Of a stretch of 34,543 nt of DNA, positions 7,271 to 15,433 are shown one piece after another. This stretch comes from an uncultured Sulfolobales archaeon (GTDB lineage Archaea > Thermoproteota > Thermoprotei_A > Sulfolobales > NBVN01): assembly GCA_938017505.1 (NCBI GenBank), contig CALIKV010000019.1, forward strand, positions 1 to 34,543. The letters are read 5' to 3'. The notes beneath the pieces are model-generated. The model made no database searches, had not been told where the DNA came from, and was given only the letters and a program-made list of their open reading frames with translations. Each line of letters begins with the position of its first letter. Within the stretch, counting starts at the first letter, position 1. The translations under genes were made by a program, and so were the position numbers.

Positions 7271-8569
7271 TCATCCTACGCCTAAGGAGCTTCTTAACCT
7301 GGCTATGGTCTCTGCTGAGAAGGGTATCATTGCCTCTACATCCGAGAATTTAACGCCCATGACCTCTAAGGACTTGTTCGTCTTCAGTGTTTCCTGCAGC
7401 TTATACGCCTCATCCCACATCCACGATGGTATTGAGTTCCTCATACTCACGACCGCGTTGAGTATGGTTTCCCTATCCTGAGGATTGACGGTGCCTGCCT
7501 GAACACCTAGCTCGAGGAAAGTCTCTAGATCCTCCACGCGGCTCATCGCTATGCCGCCTTCAGCTATACCTAGCTCGAGGATTCCTCCGAACTTCGTCAC
7601 GTTCTTATGAATTAAATAGTTTAGAGCTTTCCTGGTCGCGGTATATACGCCTACGTCAACCCTCTTCATCATTGAAGCTATTATGAATCCAGGCTTTATG
7701 TAGTCCTGGTCGGCGTCGACGCCTATGCCGAAGGGCGGACCCATGGTCCTGCCCTCCTTAGCCCCTGCCTCGGCAACTGCTTCGAAGATTCCCAGGCCAG
7801 TCGCCCCTGCCACGTTGTACACCACGATAGCGCCCTCGCCTAGCATGGCTTCAGTGGCGGTCTTGCCCCTTGCAGGGTCGTTGAAAGCGCCGGTATAGGT
7901 GTAGAGTATCCTAACGTTGACCTCCCTCCCTGTCTTCCCCTTAAAGACCTCCTGACCGTACCTTATGCCCCAGTAGTAGCCGGCCTCAAACTTGTAGAGG
8001 ACGGGTATCTCCATCCCCAGCACGACGCCAACCGTTGTCTTGTTATAATGGCCAGCTATCATGGTAGCCAGGGCACCGACCACCGCGCTTCCTTCATGCT
8101 CCTTGAACAGGACGCTTAACACGTTAGGTTTATCTACGTAGCCGTCGATTATCGCGAAAAGCTGGTTCGGATACTCGTCAGCCACCTGCGCGATAGCGTC
8201 GGTGAGCAGGAATCCAACGCCCACGATGATGACGCAGTCTCTCGAACGGGATAACGTCCTCAAGTTAGGCAGGTAATCTGACTCACTACGGCTCTGCAAC
8301 TCGGTGAGCTCTAGATTGAAGTCCCTGGCGGCCTTACTACCGCCTAAGTACGCCATGTCGTTGAAGCTGAGGTCACCTCTCCCACCAATATCGTACACTA
8401 TGCAGACCTTAGTGGGTTGAGGCGTGACCGGAGTTGTGGGCGTTGTGGGTGTCGTAGGGGTTGTGGTGGGGGCTTGGGGTAGAGACATATATATCGCTAC
8501 TGCTGCGATTATCAATAAAACCACGATAACTAATACTAAAGTTTTAGAGATCCCCCTCGCAGTGATAAT
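7271..8569 (-). CDS. BMP-family nucleoside-binding receptor of the ABC importer, probable ATT start
   Basis: Extracellular substrate receptor (Bmp/PnrA family, type 1 periplasmic-binding fold). The mature part starts with VCIVYDIGGRGDLSFNDMAY, the usual BMP opening, and runs through the family pattern ending in the GIAEGGIAMS region. A Thr/Pro linker (repeated TTP) separates it from the membrane anchor; there is no lipobox Cys, so it is tethered by the N-terminal helix. The first standard start is GTG 8524, but that cuts the signal anchor and lacks an SD. The frame is open to 8579. A perfect GAGGTGAT SD (8578-8585) lies 8 nt before ATT 8567-8569, which would give Met-Ile-Thr-Ala-Arg-Gly-Ile-Ser-Lys before the hydrophobic helix. 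I therefore extend to 8569. It is upstream of the ATPase and two permeases. Confidence 0.88.
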   Translation of the reverse strand: MITARGISKTLVLVIVVLLIIAAVAIYMSLPQAPTTTPTTPTTPTTPVTPQPTKVCIVYDIGGRGDLSFNDMAYLGGSKAARDFNLELTELQSRSESDYLPNLRTLSRSRDCVIIVGVGFLLTDAIAQVADEYPNQLFAIIDGYVDKPNVLSVLFKEHEGSAVVGALATMIAGHYNKTTVGVVLGMEIPVLYKFEAGYYWGIRYGQEVFKGKTGREVNVRILYTYTGAFNDPARGKTATEAMLGEGAIVVYNVAGATGLGIFEAVAEAGAKEGRTMGPPFGIGVDADQDYIKPGFIIASMMKRVDVGVYTATRKALNYLIHKNVTKFGGILELGIAEGGIAMSRVEDLETFLELGVQAGTVNPQDRETILNAVVSMRNSIPSWMWDEAYKLQETLKTNKSLEVMGVKFSDVEAMIPFSAETIARLRSSLGVG

Positions 8570-8604
8570 CGTCGTGTATCACCTCATGTACTATCCGCAC
8601 ATTG

Positions 8605-8614
8605 CCTTAAAAAC
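8605..8614 (-). promoter_or_regulatory. TATA box of the BMP receptor gene
   Basis: On the minus strand GTTTTTAAGG, centred near 8610. Predicted start of transcription is about 8583-8590, placing the GAGGTGAT SD (8578-8585) at or very near the 5' end of the mRNA. Confidence 0.4.
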
Positions 8615-8617
8615 TTT

Positions 8618-10216
8618 CTACTTACCATGTCCTCCCCCACGACTCCTCCCCCTAGAGAGCCAGTCTCTCAAGTCAAGTAACTTATCCTCTATAGTCAGGA
8701 GGGGGTTCATTACCCATCCTATCACGGGCAACGTCGCGAGAGACCTGCCTAAGAATTCGCGGTCGACTCTAGTGAAGCCCCCTATGTAAGTCAACACGAA
8801 CATGTAGGTGCCTATCGCTACGGGCAACTCTATGAGGAGTCTAACCACGTAGTTACTGATTGCAGTGTGGGTGAGCAGCGGGAGCGCGACGGATATGAGG
8901 GAGGCCACGTACGCTAACGACAGCGACCTCCACTCCACGGACATGTTCAACCTCCTAAGTACTGAGAGCTGGTAGGCCAACGCCGGGAGGCTTGAGACGG
9001 AGAGCGCTATGCTGTACCCCGTTGGTCCTAGGTAGTTGATTAGGGCGTAACTTACTGGAAGTATCGTAGCAAACTGGATTATGGAGGCGTTCATCAAGTC
9101 CTTAGTCCTCCCGAGCCCGCTGTACAGGGCTGACAAAGAAGTCGTTAGGGGTGTGTAGAGGTAACCTAGAGACATGAGGGTCAGGTAATACGGGGCTGTG
9201 ACGTAGGTCCTGCCGTAAATCAGTCGCACCACGTCCGTTGAAAAGGCCCCTATCATAGCGGCGACCTGAACGGTGAAGATCGTCATGTACCTCAGCACGT
9301 TGTTCAGGAAATCCCTGAGTTCATCCCGATTACCTCTGGTCTCCAGGGCGGAGAAAACCGGGAACAGAGTCACCGCGAAGGGCGTGACTGTCAGGGCCAC
9401 TAGAGACGCGAACTGGTTAGCGGCTTGAACGTTGCCCAGCTCGACGTTCGTAGCGACCCTGGCCAGTAAGACGTACTGAAACCTATACAGCACCACACCC
9501 AGTAAACTCGATACGTAGAGAGGAAGCCCGAACCTAATTAAGTCGAGCACGCTGACTATTCCCTCATGACGGCTCAAGGGTCTCACGTACCTAAGCACTA
9601 TCGCGACGCCTATGACGCAAGTCACTGCGTAGCTAATCACGTGCCCGAGCAGGGCTCCTAGGACGCCTAAACCGACGACAACCAGTAACGGGCTCAGAAG
9701 TAATTTCACGATTGACTGTATGACGACGTTGAGGGACCTCAGCTTCATACGTCCCAAGGCTGTGAGCACGGCGAGCGTGGTGTTCATGAGGGTCACGGTG
9801 AAGGTCAAGATCGATGTCAGCTTAACGTAATCGCTTAACTCAGGTCTCTCGGTGAGGATGACCGAGAGCTGATACGCGAACACGTAGTTGATTGCGGAGG
9901 CTACAGCGACTATGACTAGCTTCAGGAGTAATCCCTTCACAATCACCTCACGGACTATCCCCTCCTTCCCGACGGCCCTAAACTTAGACACGTACTTAAC
10001 TAAGGCGGAGTCGATGCCGAGATCCGTGAAGAGCGTTAAGACGTTGGTGACCGTTAGAGAGACTGAGTAGATGCCGTAGTTCTCCGGCTGGAGCATCCTC
10101 GCCACTACTATGGCGGAGATTGCCAGGAGGAGTGTGGAGGTGACGCTGCCTGCAAACACCACTAACGCGTCACGAGACGTCCTCGTCAAGACCCTCTCGA
10201 AATCCTCCGTCAACAC
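8618..10216 (-). CDS. Polysaccharide/lipid-oligosaccharide flippase (MOP superfamily, Wzx/RfbX-like)
   Basis: 532 residues with 12-14 hydrophobic segments. The N-terminal FAGSVTSTLLLAISAIVVAR followed by MLQPENYGIYSVSLTV (about residues 21-57) is the classic opening of the polysaccharide-export/flippase branch of the MOP superfamily (COG2244). Such proteins move lipid-linked oligosaccharides across the membrane for S-layer glycosylation or exopolysaccharide. No glycosyltransferases are adjacent, so the substrate is unknown. GTG 10216 has only a weak SD. It shares strand with the receptor gene downstream but that gene has its own TATA box. Confidence 0.85.
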   Translation of the reverse strand: MLTEDFERVLTRTSRDALVVFAGSVTSTLLLAISAIVVARMLQPENYGIYSVSLTVTNVLTLFTDLGIDSALVKYVSKFRAVGKEGIVREVIVKGLLLKLVIVAVASAINYVFAYQLSVILTERPELSDYVKLTSILTFTVTLMNTTLAVLTALGRMKLRSLNVVIQSIVKLLLSPLLVVVGLGVLGALLGHVISYAVTCVIGVAIVLRYVRPLSRHEGIVSVLDLIRFGLPLYVSSLLGVVLYRFQYVLLARVATNVELGNVQAANQFASLVALTVTPFAVTLFPVFSALETRGNRDELRDFLNNVLRYMTIFTVQVAAMIGAFSTDVVRLIYGRTYVTAPYYLTLMSLGYLYTPLTTSLSALYSGLGRTKDLMNASIIQFATILPVSYALINYLGPTGYSIALSVSSLPALAYQLSVLRRLNMSVEWRSLSLAYVASLISVALPLLTHTAISNYVVRLLIELPVAIGTYMFVLTYIGGFTRVDREFLGRSLATLPVIGWVMNPLLTIEDKLLDLRDWLSRGRSRGGGHGK

Positions 10217-10284
10217 GCCTAACCGAAGATAATCTCTAGAGTGAGGCCTTAATTAATGAAAGCCTTCAAGCGGTCGATGCGTTG

Positions 10285-10394
10285 TGGCGCCGGGGGCGGG
10301 ATTCGAACCCGCGTGTCCCGTTGGGGACAGTGGGTCTCTTTCAACGCCGGAATAGACTCGAGCCCACCCCCTTAGACCGCTCGGGCACCCCGGC
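10285..10394 (-). tRNA. tRNA-Ser(CGA) with 21-nt intron
   Basis: The minus strand folds to a type II tRNA. Acceptor GCCGGGG/CCCCGGC, D-stem CCC/GGG, anticodon stem GTGGG/CCCAC, loop CT-CGA-G...A, a long variable arm with stem TGTCCC/GGGACA, T-stem GCGGG/CCCGC with TTCGAAT loop, discriminator G and encoded CCA (10285-10287). The long arm plus G73 identify serine, and anticodon CGA reads UCG. An intron at 10336-10356 lies at the canonical 37/38 site. A TATA-like TAATTAAG (10419-10426) sits about 27 bp upstream. Confidence 0.93.
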
Positions 10395-10441
10395 CATCTA
10401 AATAAACGCTTTCACATCTAATTAAGTTTTACAGTCTCGTT

Positions 10442-11572
10442 TCAGAAGTCCGGTGTTTCCACTAACGTCTTTGCCGTCTCGATCGAGGTCTTAAGTCTCT
10501 CCTGGTGATCCTCGAGGAACTTCCTAAGCCTCTCCGCCGTCGCTAATTTACATTCACCGCACAGCATAGAGCCGTTCCTGCATTCCTCGTGGATCCTTCT
10601 GAGGTGTGCGTCATCTTTCACTAGGTGTAGCGAGTTCAGCTCGAATACAGGACACTTATCTGGTTCGCCTCCTAACCTTCGTTGCTCTTCAGCAGTGGCT
10701 CTGCCCCCTGTTAAGGACGCCATCAGCTTCCTGACGGACTCGTCAATCGGGTCTGTGAGTGCGATGAAGGACTCAGGCTTGGAGGAACTCATCTTACCTC
10801 CCGTCAGCCCGCATAGGAATTTATGGTAGGTTGCGGCAGGTCTAGTTAGACCTAACTCATTGCTGAACCTGTCAGCTATGTCCCTGGTTAGTCTTAAGTG
10901 CGGGTCTTGATCAAGCCCTACCGGGACTAGAACGGTCTTAAAGCCGCCGAAATGCGGTAGTTCCGGGTGAAGTATGTCGGCGGCCTGGGTTAGCACGGAG
11001 ACTATCTTCGCCGGCTCTAGATCCTCCCCGTAGATAGCCGTCAACTCAGCCATGGTGACTTTCCTAGCGAACAGCTGTATTAACCTATAGTACTCCTTCC
11101 TGTAGTTTGATTGGAAATATATGTGAAGCCCTTTCGCGTTGAGACCCAGGGCCAGGTAATTGGCAACGTACTCGTTTAAGGCGTAGTTTATCACGTCCTC
11201 CCTGCTGAGCTTCCTCACGCCGTAGGCCTCGACGTCCGCTATAGCCAGGAATATCTCAGCACCTAACCCCTGATAGTAAATCACTTGATCTATGAGCATC
11301 TTATGGCCGAAGTGCATCTTGCCTGAAGGCATTAACCCAGTCAATATGGTGAATCTTGAGCCCGACTTAAGGCAGTCTAACACCATCTCGAAGTCCCTAT
11401 GACCTACTACGGCACCCCTCCTGATGGGTAGGGGTAGCTCGCCGAAGGACTTAAGTTGCGTGACAACCTCGTCGAAGGGCCTCATGCCGAAGTACGAGAA
11501 AAGCTTCTCGTAATCCTTCAGATCCTCCGAAGCCCAGGGATCTATCCGGAACGCCACAATAGGCATCACCAC
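10442..11572 (-). CDS. trpS: Tryptophanyl-tRNA synthetase
   Basis: Class Ic synthetase charging tRNA-Trp; 376 residues, normal for the archaeal/eukaryotic type. The HIGH-like motif is PSGKMHFGH (82-90), the second signature GLDQDPHLRLTRD (219-231), and the KMSKS motif reads GGKMSSSKP (258-266). A cysteine pair CGEC lies near the C-terminus. Starts in order are GTG 11572, GTG 11569, ATG 11566 and GTG 11557. The last is preceded by GGTGAT and gives an N-terminus MAFRIDPW that matches the family's usual short leader, so the true start may be 11557. A TATA box CTATATAA at 11595-11602 drives it. Confidence 0.96.
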   Translation of the reverse strand: MVMPIVAFRIDPWASEDLKDYEKLFSYFGMRPFDEVVTQLKSFGELPLPIRRGAVVGHRDFEMVLDCLKSGSRFTILTGLMPSGKMHFGHKMLIDQVIYYQGLGAEIFLAIADVEAYGVRKLSREDVINYALNEYVANYLALGLNAKGLHIYFQSNYRKEYYRLIQLFARKVTMAELTAIYGEDLEPAKIVSVLTQAADILHPELPHFGGFKTVLVPVGLDQDPHLRLTRDIADRFSNELGLTRPAATYHKFLCGLTGGKMSSSKPESFIALTDPIDESVRKLMASLTGGRATAEEQRRLGGEPDKCPVFELNSLHLVKDDAHLRRIHEECRNGSMLCGECKLATAERLRKFLEDHQERLKTSIETAKTLVETPDF

Positions 11573-11633
11573 ACGTAAATTAGATGTTGCAGCCCTATAT
11601 AAGCATTGAGGTGTTGAGGGGTTAAACGCGATC

Positions 11634-11729
11634 TGGTGCCGCGGCCGGGATTTGAACCCGGGTCACGGGCTGTCCTCACTGACGCAGCTCGAAAGGCCCG
11701 CATACTTGACCGGGCTATACTACCGCGGC
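11634..11729 (-). tRNA. tRNA-Glu(UUC) with 18-nt intron
   Basis: Acceptor GCCGCGG/CCGCGGC, D-stem GTAT/GTAT using wobble pairs, anticodon stem CGGGC/GCCCG, loop CT-TTC-G...A (anticodon UUC), T-stem CCGGG/CCCGG with TTCAAAT, discriminator A, encoded CCA (11634-11636). The intron occupies 11672-11689 between 37 and 38. The TATA box GCTTATAA at 11753-11760 is about 27 bp upstream of the mature 5' end. Confidence 0.93.
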
Positions 11730-11752
11730 ACTAAAACAAAATCAAAACAAAA

Positions 11753-11760
11753 GCTTATAA
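11753..11760 (-). promoter_or_regulatory. TATA box of tRNA-Glu
   Basis: On the minus strand TTATAAGC, centred about 27 bp before the mature tRNA 5' end at 11729, the standard archaeal distance to transcript start. Confidence 0.55.
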
Positions 11761-12480
11761 GGACGTTTAGGTTCTTCTAACCTCGTTTTGCTGGGTATCG
11801 CGTTAAGACCCCGCCAACTTTGCGGGGATCTCTAAGCAAACACGCTGTAAAGAACTCCCGCGTATGTAGATGTGAAAGAACTGTAAAGATATTACGGTAT
11901 TATTTGGTGTAAGGATAATGATATACTCCTACACTTTTCGTAAAAATCGATGGTCAAAAAGTTTTAGTCTCTTTGAGAGATTTCCCTTTCTTTTTAAATT
12001 ATAAGCTAATTCTTACGAAAAGAAGCACCAGTTACATTGTTCCTTTTCACTAAAAATTTATACTGGGAAATGTCAGTCTTTCTTTGAACAAAATCACGCT
12101 GAGATCGTACATAGACCATGACATTGTTGAAAGAGAATCTTTTCGGAAAGAATGTTTGCTTAAACCCATTTACCATTTTTAGTCATCAGTTTGTTATCAA
12201 AGAGAAATTTACTTGAGCTATTCAAGTTCTTCTAATCAAGTCCGAATCTACCGTTATTCTTACTGGAAGCGAGCATAACATGGTAGAGGAAACATACATG
12301 TAGAAGAGGAGTTAAAATTGGAATGCTTCATTATATTTGTCGTGGAAAAAGTATCTCGATTGGCTACATCAATATGATTGGATGTTATTAATACCTTTGA
12401 TTTTTATGAAAATCCCCAAATTTTGAGGAGACGTTATTCCTTCCTTCTTAAGCGCCGCCCTTTACCAAACATCAACACTA
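11761..12480. other. AT-rich non-coding stretch
   Basis: About 720 bp with no convincing coding frame on either strand and much higher A+T than the flanks. Visible structure is limited to a short GC hairpin (CCCCGC...GCGGGG, around 11813-11831) and GGTTCTTCTAACC near 11770. There is no IS end, no array of repeats and no recognisable RNA gene. It forms the right-hand part (in minus-strand sense, downstream) of the island bounded by tRNA-Gly and tRNA-Glu. Confidence 0.6.
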
Positions 12481-12484
12481 CAGG

Positions 12485-12619
12485 TCATTCGGGGATAGGC
12501 GTATCCAGCTGCACGTAGGAGGTGATGTTAATGGTTTTTAGCACTGTGATCCACAGCCGTTTCCACAGTGGTATGAGGATTCTAACACGTTTCACAACCC
12601 AGTTCCACCCAAACTCCAT
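12485..12619 (-). CDS. Possible small basic, Trp-rich protein downstream of the beta-propeller gene
   Basis: Minus-strand frame of 44 codons from ATG 12617-12619 to TGA 12485-12487. It is preceded by GGAG eight bases upstream. The protein contains NWVVKRVRILIPLWKRLWI and ends SYVQLDTPIPE: an amphipathic, positively charged segment, possibly membrane-associated. The frame stays open upstream nearly to the beta-propeller stop, so it could also be the tail of a longer, decayed gene. It would be third in an operon with the two genes upstream. I do not recognise a family. Confidence 0.35.
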   Translation of the reverse strand: MEFGWNWVVKRVRILIPLWKRLWITVLKTINITSYVQLDTPIPE

Positions 12620-12695
12620 ACTGCCTGCTCCTTTACCGCTTTTCGTTGGTTTCGTAAAAAGCGCCTTGGAATCCGGAAGAAATCAGCGAAAACCA

Positions 12696-14354
12696 CTATT
12701 TGGAAATGCGGTAGGCATAACTTTTTGAAGTCTCATAGTTTCCGGATTTGTCTATAGCCACTATATAAAACTCCACAGTCGAGCTCGGATGCACCTGTAT
12801 TTCAGCTGTGTAACCCTCTTCCGTTAGACCATAACCTCCGACAGGCTCCACGAAATATCTTTTTGATATATCCATTTCCTTATACTTCCACTGTGAACAG
12901 TTTAGACTATAGACCAGAAGAACTCTATGTAGGGCACTTTCTTCATCGTAAGCCGTCACGTTGAAAATTAGAGTTTCATCAAACAACTTAGCCGCTAAAG
13001 CGGTTATCTTGGGTTTCTCTGTGTCAGCCAGCTTGTATAGAACACTTGGACTTGCAACAACGTATATTTCATTGTAGGCGACGCTAGCAGTGGGCATCCA
13101 CATATTTTCGTTCTGGAAGACGAATTCGCTGAGCCTCGCCCAACCACGCCACAACAAGTAGATCTTACCGCCTCCACCACCCTGCATTACTGGCAAAACA
13201 ATTACGTCCTGTGACGCTACTGGTTTTCCCCCTCTTTCGTTGCTCGCCATTGTGAAATTTCCTACAACGTTTCCATCAAAGTCTAATATGAAAAGGTTTA
13301 ATGGTTTTTCTCCCATGCCTCTAACGGCATAAATATTCCAGGTGCTTACTGCAACAAAGGGGTCGCCCTCAACATCCCCGCCTACTCCGAGAGGTTTTTT
13401 CCACAGGAGATCTCCGTCTCTAGAGAAAGCTAAAAGATTTCCTTGAGAGTCCGATAGAATTATTTTCCCATATCGGTAAGACGGTGCAGTCAACATTGCA
13501 TCATGCTCGAAGACCCAAATAGTCTCCCCTGTTTTTGCGTCGAGCGCGTAAAGCTTCTTTGAAGGATCCGATGTCACAAATAGAGCTCCCTCACCATAAG
13601 CTAAGCCTTTAACATTTGCTCCGACCTTGCTGCGCCAGATAACATTTCCATTCTCGGCGACACAGAACACATAGCCTTCGTCTCTAACGCTTCCCACGTA
13701 TACTCTTTCTTCTGCCACTATGAGGTTTGAGGTCACCGATGAACGAGAGGAGGCACCTGGTTCGGATTCAAGCTCAACCTTCCATACAAGCTCACCATTA
13801 TCCTTGTCAAAAGCGAGAAGGTAGGCGTCACCGACGTCTAACTTCGATGAAGTGCCCACGAATAAGTATTTTCCAACACCATAAGCTTCAACGAACCTCC
13901 ATAAACCCAAAGCTTTCCACTTTGCTACCGGTTGAGGATGGGAAATGCTTCTTCCTTCAAGACTATCAGAGTATACTTCTACGCCCCAGCTCAAAGCTCC
14001 ATCATCTCTATTAAGGACGTAGACTCCTTGATGGTCCGCCAGAAAAATTTTATCTCCTTCAACTACGGCGTTTGCCAACCTTCCACCCATGTTGGCGGAG
14101 ATGTTAACAGAGAAAACAACCTTCGGCTTTCTTGGAATGGTAGAGGGATAAAACATATCGCTTTCAGCACCGCTTTTCCTCATGCTCCATGGAAACTTTG
14201 ACGGCAAGAGCTCCACCGGAACTTTTTCAGGCTCTTTTTGTGGAGACGCGCTTTCTAAAATCACTTTGCTTTTAAAGTATCCTCCAAAATAGGCTATTAG
14301 AAGAGAACCAACTAAGAAAAAGGAAATCAATAAAATCCCCATCTTAACGTTCAT
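12696..14354 (-). CDS. Membrane-anchored, extracellular PQQ-like beta-propeller protein
   Basis: 552 residues. An N-terminal hydrophobic helix (ILLISFFLVGSLLIAYFGGYF, about 7-27) anchors or exports it. Residues ~85-420 contain at least five PQQ/WD-like blades, seen as repeats of a Tyr/Phe-hydrophobic strand, then a LLAFDKDNGELVW-like turn: VYVLNRDDGALSW, YLLAFDKDNGELVW, YVFCVAENGNVIW, LYALDAKTGETIW, LLAFSRDGDLLW. A C-terminal region after DTEKPKITAL looks like an Ig/FnIII-type beta sandwich. Enzymatic PQQ cofactor binding is not implied; such archaeal proteins are mostly surface-binding proteins of unknown role. ATG overlaps the upstream small gene by 4 bp (ATGA). Codon use is clearly AT-rich compared with neighbours. 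Confidence 0.8.
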   Translation of the reverse strand: MNVKMGILLISFFLVGSLLIAYFGGYFKSKVILESASPQKEPEKVPVELLPSKFPWSMRKSGAESDMFYPSTIPRKPKVVFSVNISANMGGRLANAVVEGDKIFLADHQGVYVLNRDDGALSWGVEVYSDSLEGRSISHPQPVAKWKALGLWRFVEAYGVGKYLFVGTSSKLDVGDAYLLAFDKDNGELVWKVELESEPGASSRSSVTSNLIVAEERVYVGSVRDEGYVFCVAENGNVIWRSKVGANVKGLAYGEGALFVTSDPSKKLYALDAKTGETIWVFEHDAMLTAPSYRYGKIILSDSQGNLLAFSRDGDLLWKKPLGVGGDVEGDPFVAVSTWNIYAVRGMGEKPLNLFILDFDGNVVGNFTMASNERGGKPVASQDVIVLPVMQGGGGGKIYLLWRGWARLSEFVFQNENMWMPTASVAYNEIYVVASPSVLYKLADTEKPKITALAAKLFDETLIFNVTAYDEESALHRVLLVYSLNCSQWKYKEMDISKRYFVEPVGGYGLTEEGYTAEIQVHPSSTVEFYIVAIDKSGNYETSKSYAYRISK

Positions 14355-14674
14355 CGAGTTTCCCCCCAGGTTTTAGGGGCTGGATATTCTTGGTAAAGCA
14401 CTTCTATCTCAGTGTAGCCTGCATTTGGCCTGACGGTCACGGAGACTGTCACGTTCCCCTTGAATTCTTCACGCCTTTCAGAGCCTCCAGAAGGTCTCAG
14501 CTCTTGAATGGCGCCTTCAGCAACGACGTAAACCGCACCTTGCTTGCCTCCATCTCCCATTATTGGACTCATGGCCCAAATTCCCATCCCAATGTCACCC
14601 TTTCTGCCCACGACCCCCACCCCCAACGACGATTTTCCATATAGCAATCCCTTTTCGCTCGTTTTGGTTTTCAT
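14351..14674 (-). CDS. Hypothetical 107-residue protein, operon partner of the beta-propeller protein
   Basis: Minus-strand ATG 14674 to TGA 14351, overlapping the next gene's ATG by 4 bp. That coupling is the best evidence it is translated. The sequence is Gly-rich in the first half (GIWAMSPIMGDGGKQGAVYV) and beta-like in the second (GNVTVSVTVRPNAGYTEIEV). No clear signal peptide or membrane segment, no family recognised. The start is AT-rich with TATA-like sequence immediately upstream, so the mRNA may be nearly leaderless or the start may be further in. It may be a decayed N-terminal part of a larger surface protein. Confidence 0.5.
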   Translation of the reverse strand: MKTKTSEKGLLYGKSSLGVGVVGRKGDIGMGIWAMSPIMGDGGKQGAVYVVAEGAIQELRPSGGSERREEFKGNVTVSVTVRPNAGYTEIEVLYQEYPAPKTWGETR

Positions 14675-14744
14675 ATATTTCCCATATAATTTATGTTTTA
14701 TCTACATAAAATACTTAAACTTTGGAGGACTGTTATCCCTGATT

Positions 14745-14841
14745 TGGTGCGGCGGCCGGGATTCGAACCCGGGATCTCCGGCGATCTGTGAATGACGTTC
14801 ATGGCAGGCCGGCGTCCTGATCCAGGCTAGACTACCGCCGC
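14745..14841 (-). tRNA. tRNA-Gly(GCC) with 18-nt intron
   Basis: Acceptor GCGGCGG/CCGCCGC, D-stem GTCT/GGAC, anticodon stem CCGGC/GCCGG, loop CT-GCC-A...C (anticodon GCC), T-stem CCGGG/CCCGG with TTCGAAT, discriminator A, encoded CCA (14745-14747). The intron is 14784-14801 at 37/38. Its TATA box TTATTTAAG (14863-14871, read on the minus strand as CTTAAATAA) overlaps the stop codon of the membrane-protein gene upstream. Confidence 0.93.
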
Positions 14842-14866
14842 CAATAACATTAAGCCTGGAGGTTAT

Positions 14867-15433
14867 TTAAGTTTTCCATGTAACCCTTCTCCCACCCCTA
14901 CTCACGTACCAAAGAAGCGATGCGACAAACACGACCAGAGTTACTGAGTAGGTGAGTGTTAGCGGGATGCCTAACTCAGCTAGGCCGGCGTACACTAGAA
15001 CGGAGCCGAGAGACGACGTGATCAGCCCTATAACTAGTTTGAACAATGTGTAGGTCAGGGCAAATGAACCTAGGAAGACCAGGAACTTAAGCGCTAGCAC
15101 CTCCTGAGGGCTTACGAGCCCCCTTCCAGGGACGATGCTGTAGAGCAGCTCCGTAGGCGCGTAATAAGCTAGTGCCACGCTCACGAAGAATGACGAAGTG
15201 AATCTGTACTTGAGGAAACCGCCGATGAAGAAAATGACGAAAACCACCAGCCCTACCGTGAATGACTGGAGCGACACCCCGCCTGTTAGTTGGGAGGCTA
15301 AGGAAGAAGCAAGCCAGCCTAACCAGACGCCGGATATGAGCGCGACAGCCAACCTGATGAAGGTCTGGCCGTAGAAAGCAATGAAGAGGCCGCCAAGGAA
15401 TAGCAGGAAACCCGCCAGACCCACGTAAACCAC
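14867..15433 (-). CDS. Hypothetical integral membrane protein (six to seven helices)
   Basis: 188 residues, almost wholly hydrophobic, with about six to seven membrane segments and a short basic C-terminus (RGGRRVTWK). The arrangement is loosely like the TMEM198/DUF4203-type membrane proteins, but I cannot assign it. GTG 15433 and GTG 15424 are both possible starts. A TTTTTATTG box about 30 bp upstream is a plausible promoter. It is monocistronic, and its stop codon lies inside the tRNA-Gly TATA box. Confidence 0.7.
   Translation of the reverse strand: MVYVGLAGFLLFLGGLFIAFYGQTFIRLAVALISGVWLGWLASSLASQLTGGVSLQSFTVGLVVFVIFFIGGFLKYRFTSSFFVSVALAYYAPTELLYSIVPGRGLVSPQEVLALKFLVFLGSFALTYTLFKLVIGLITSSLGSVLVYAGLAELGIPLTLTYSVTLVVFVASLLWYVSRGGRRVTWKT

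Noticed and set aside
8420-8475. Short tandem repeat of GTTGTGGGT-like units
   Set aside because: It encodes the Thr/Pro linker of the BMP receptor and needs no other explanation.
12522-12728. Plus-strand 68-codon frame after GGAGGTGAT
   Set aside because: The SD is excellent, but the product has no protein-like character and it runs antisense into the beta-propeller gene; kept only as a finding.
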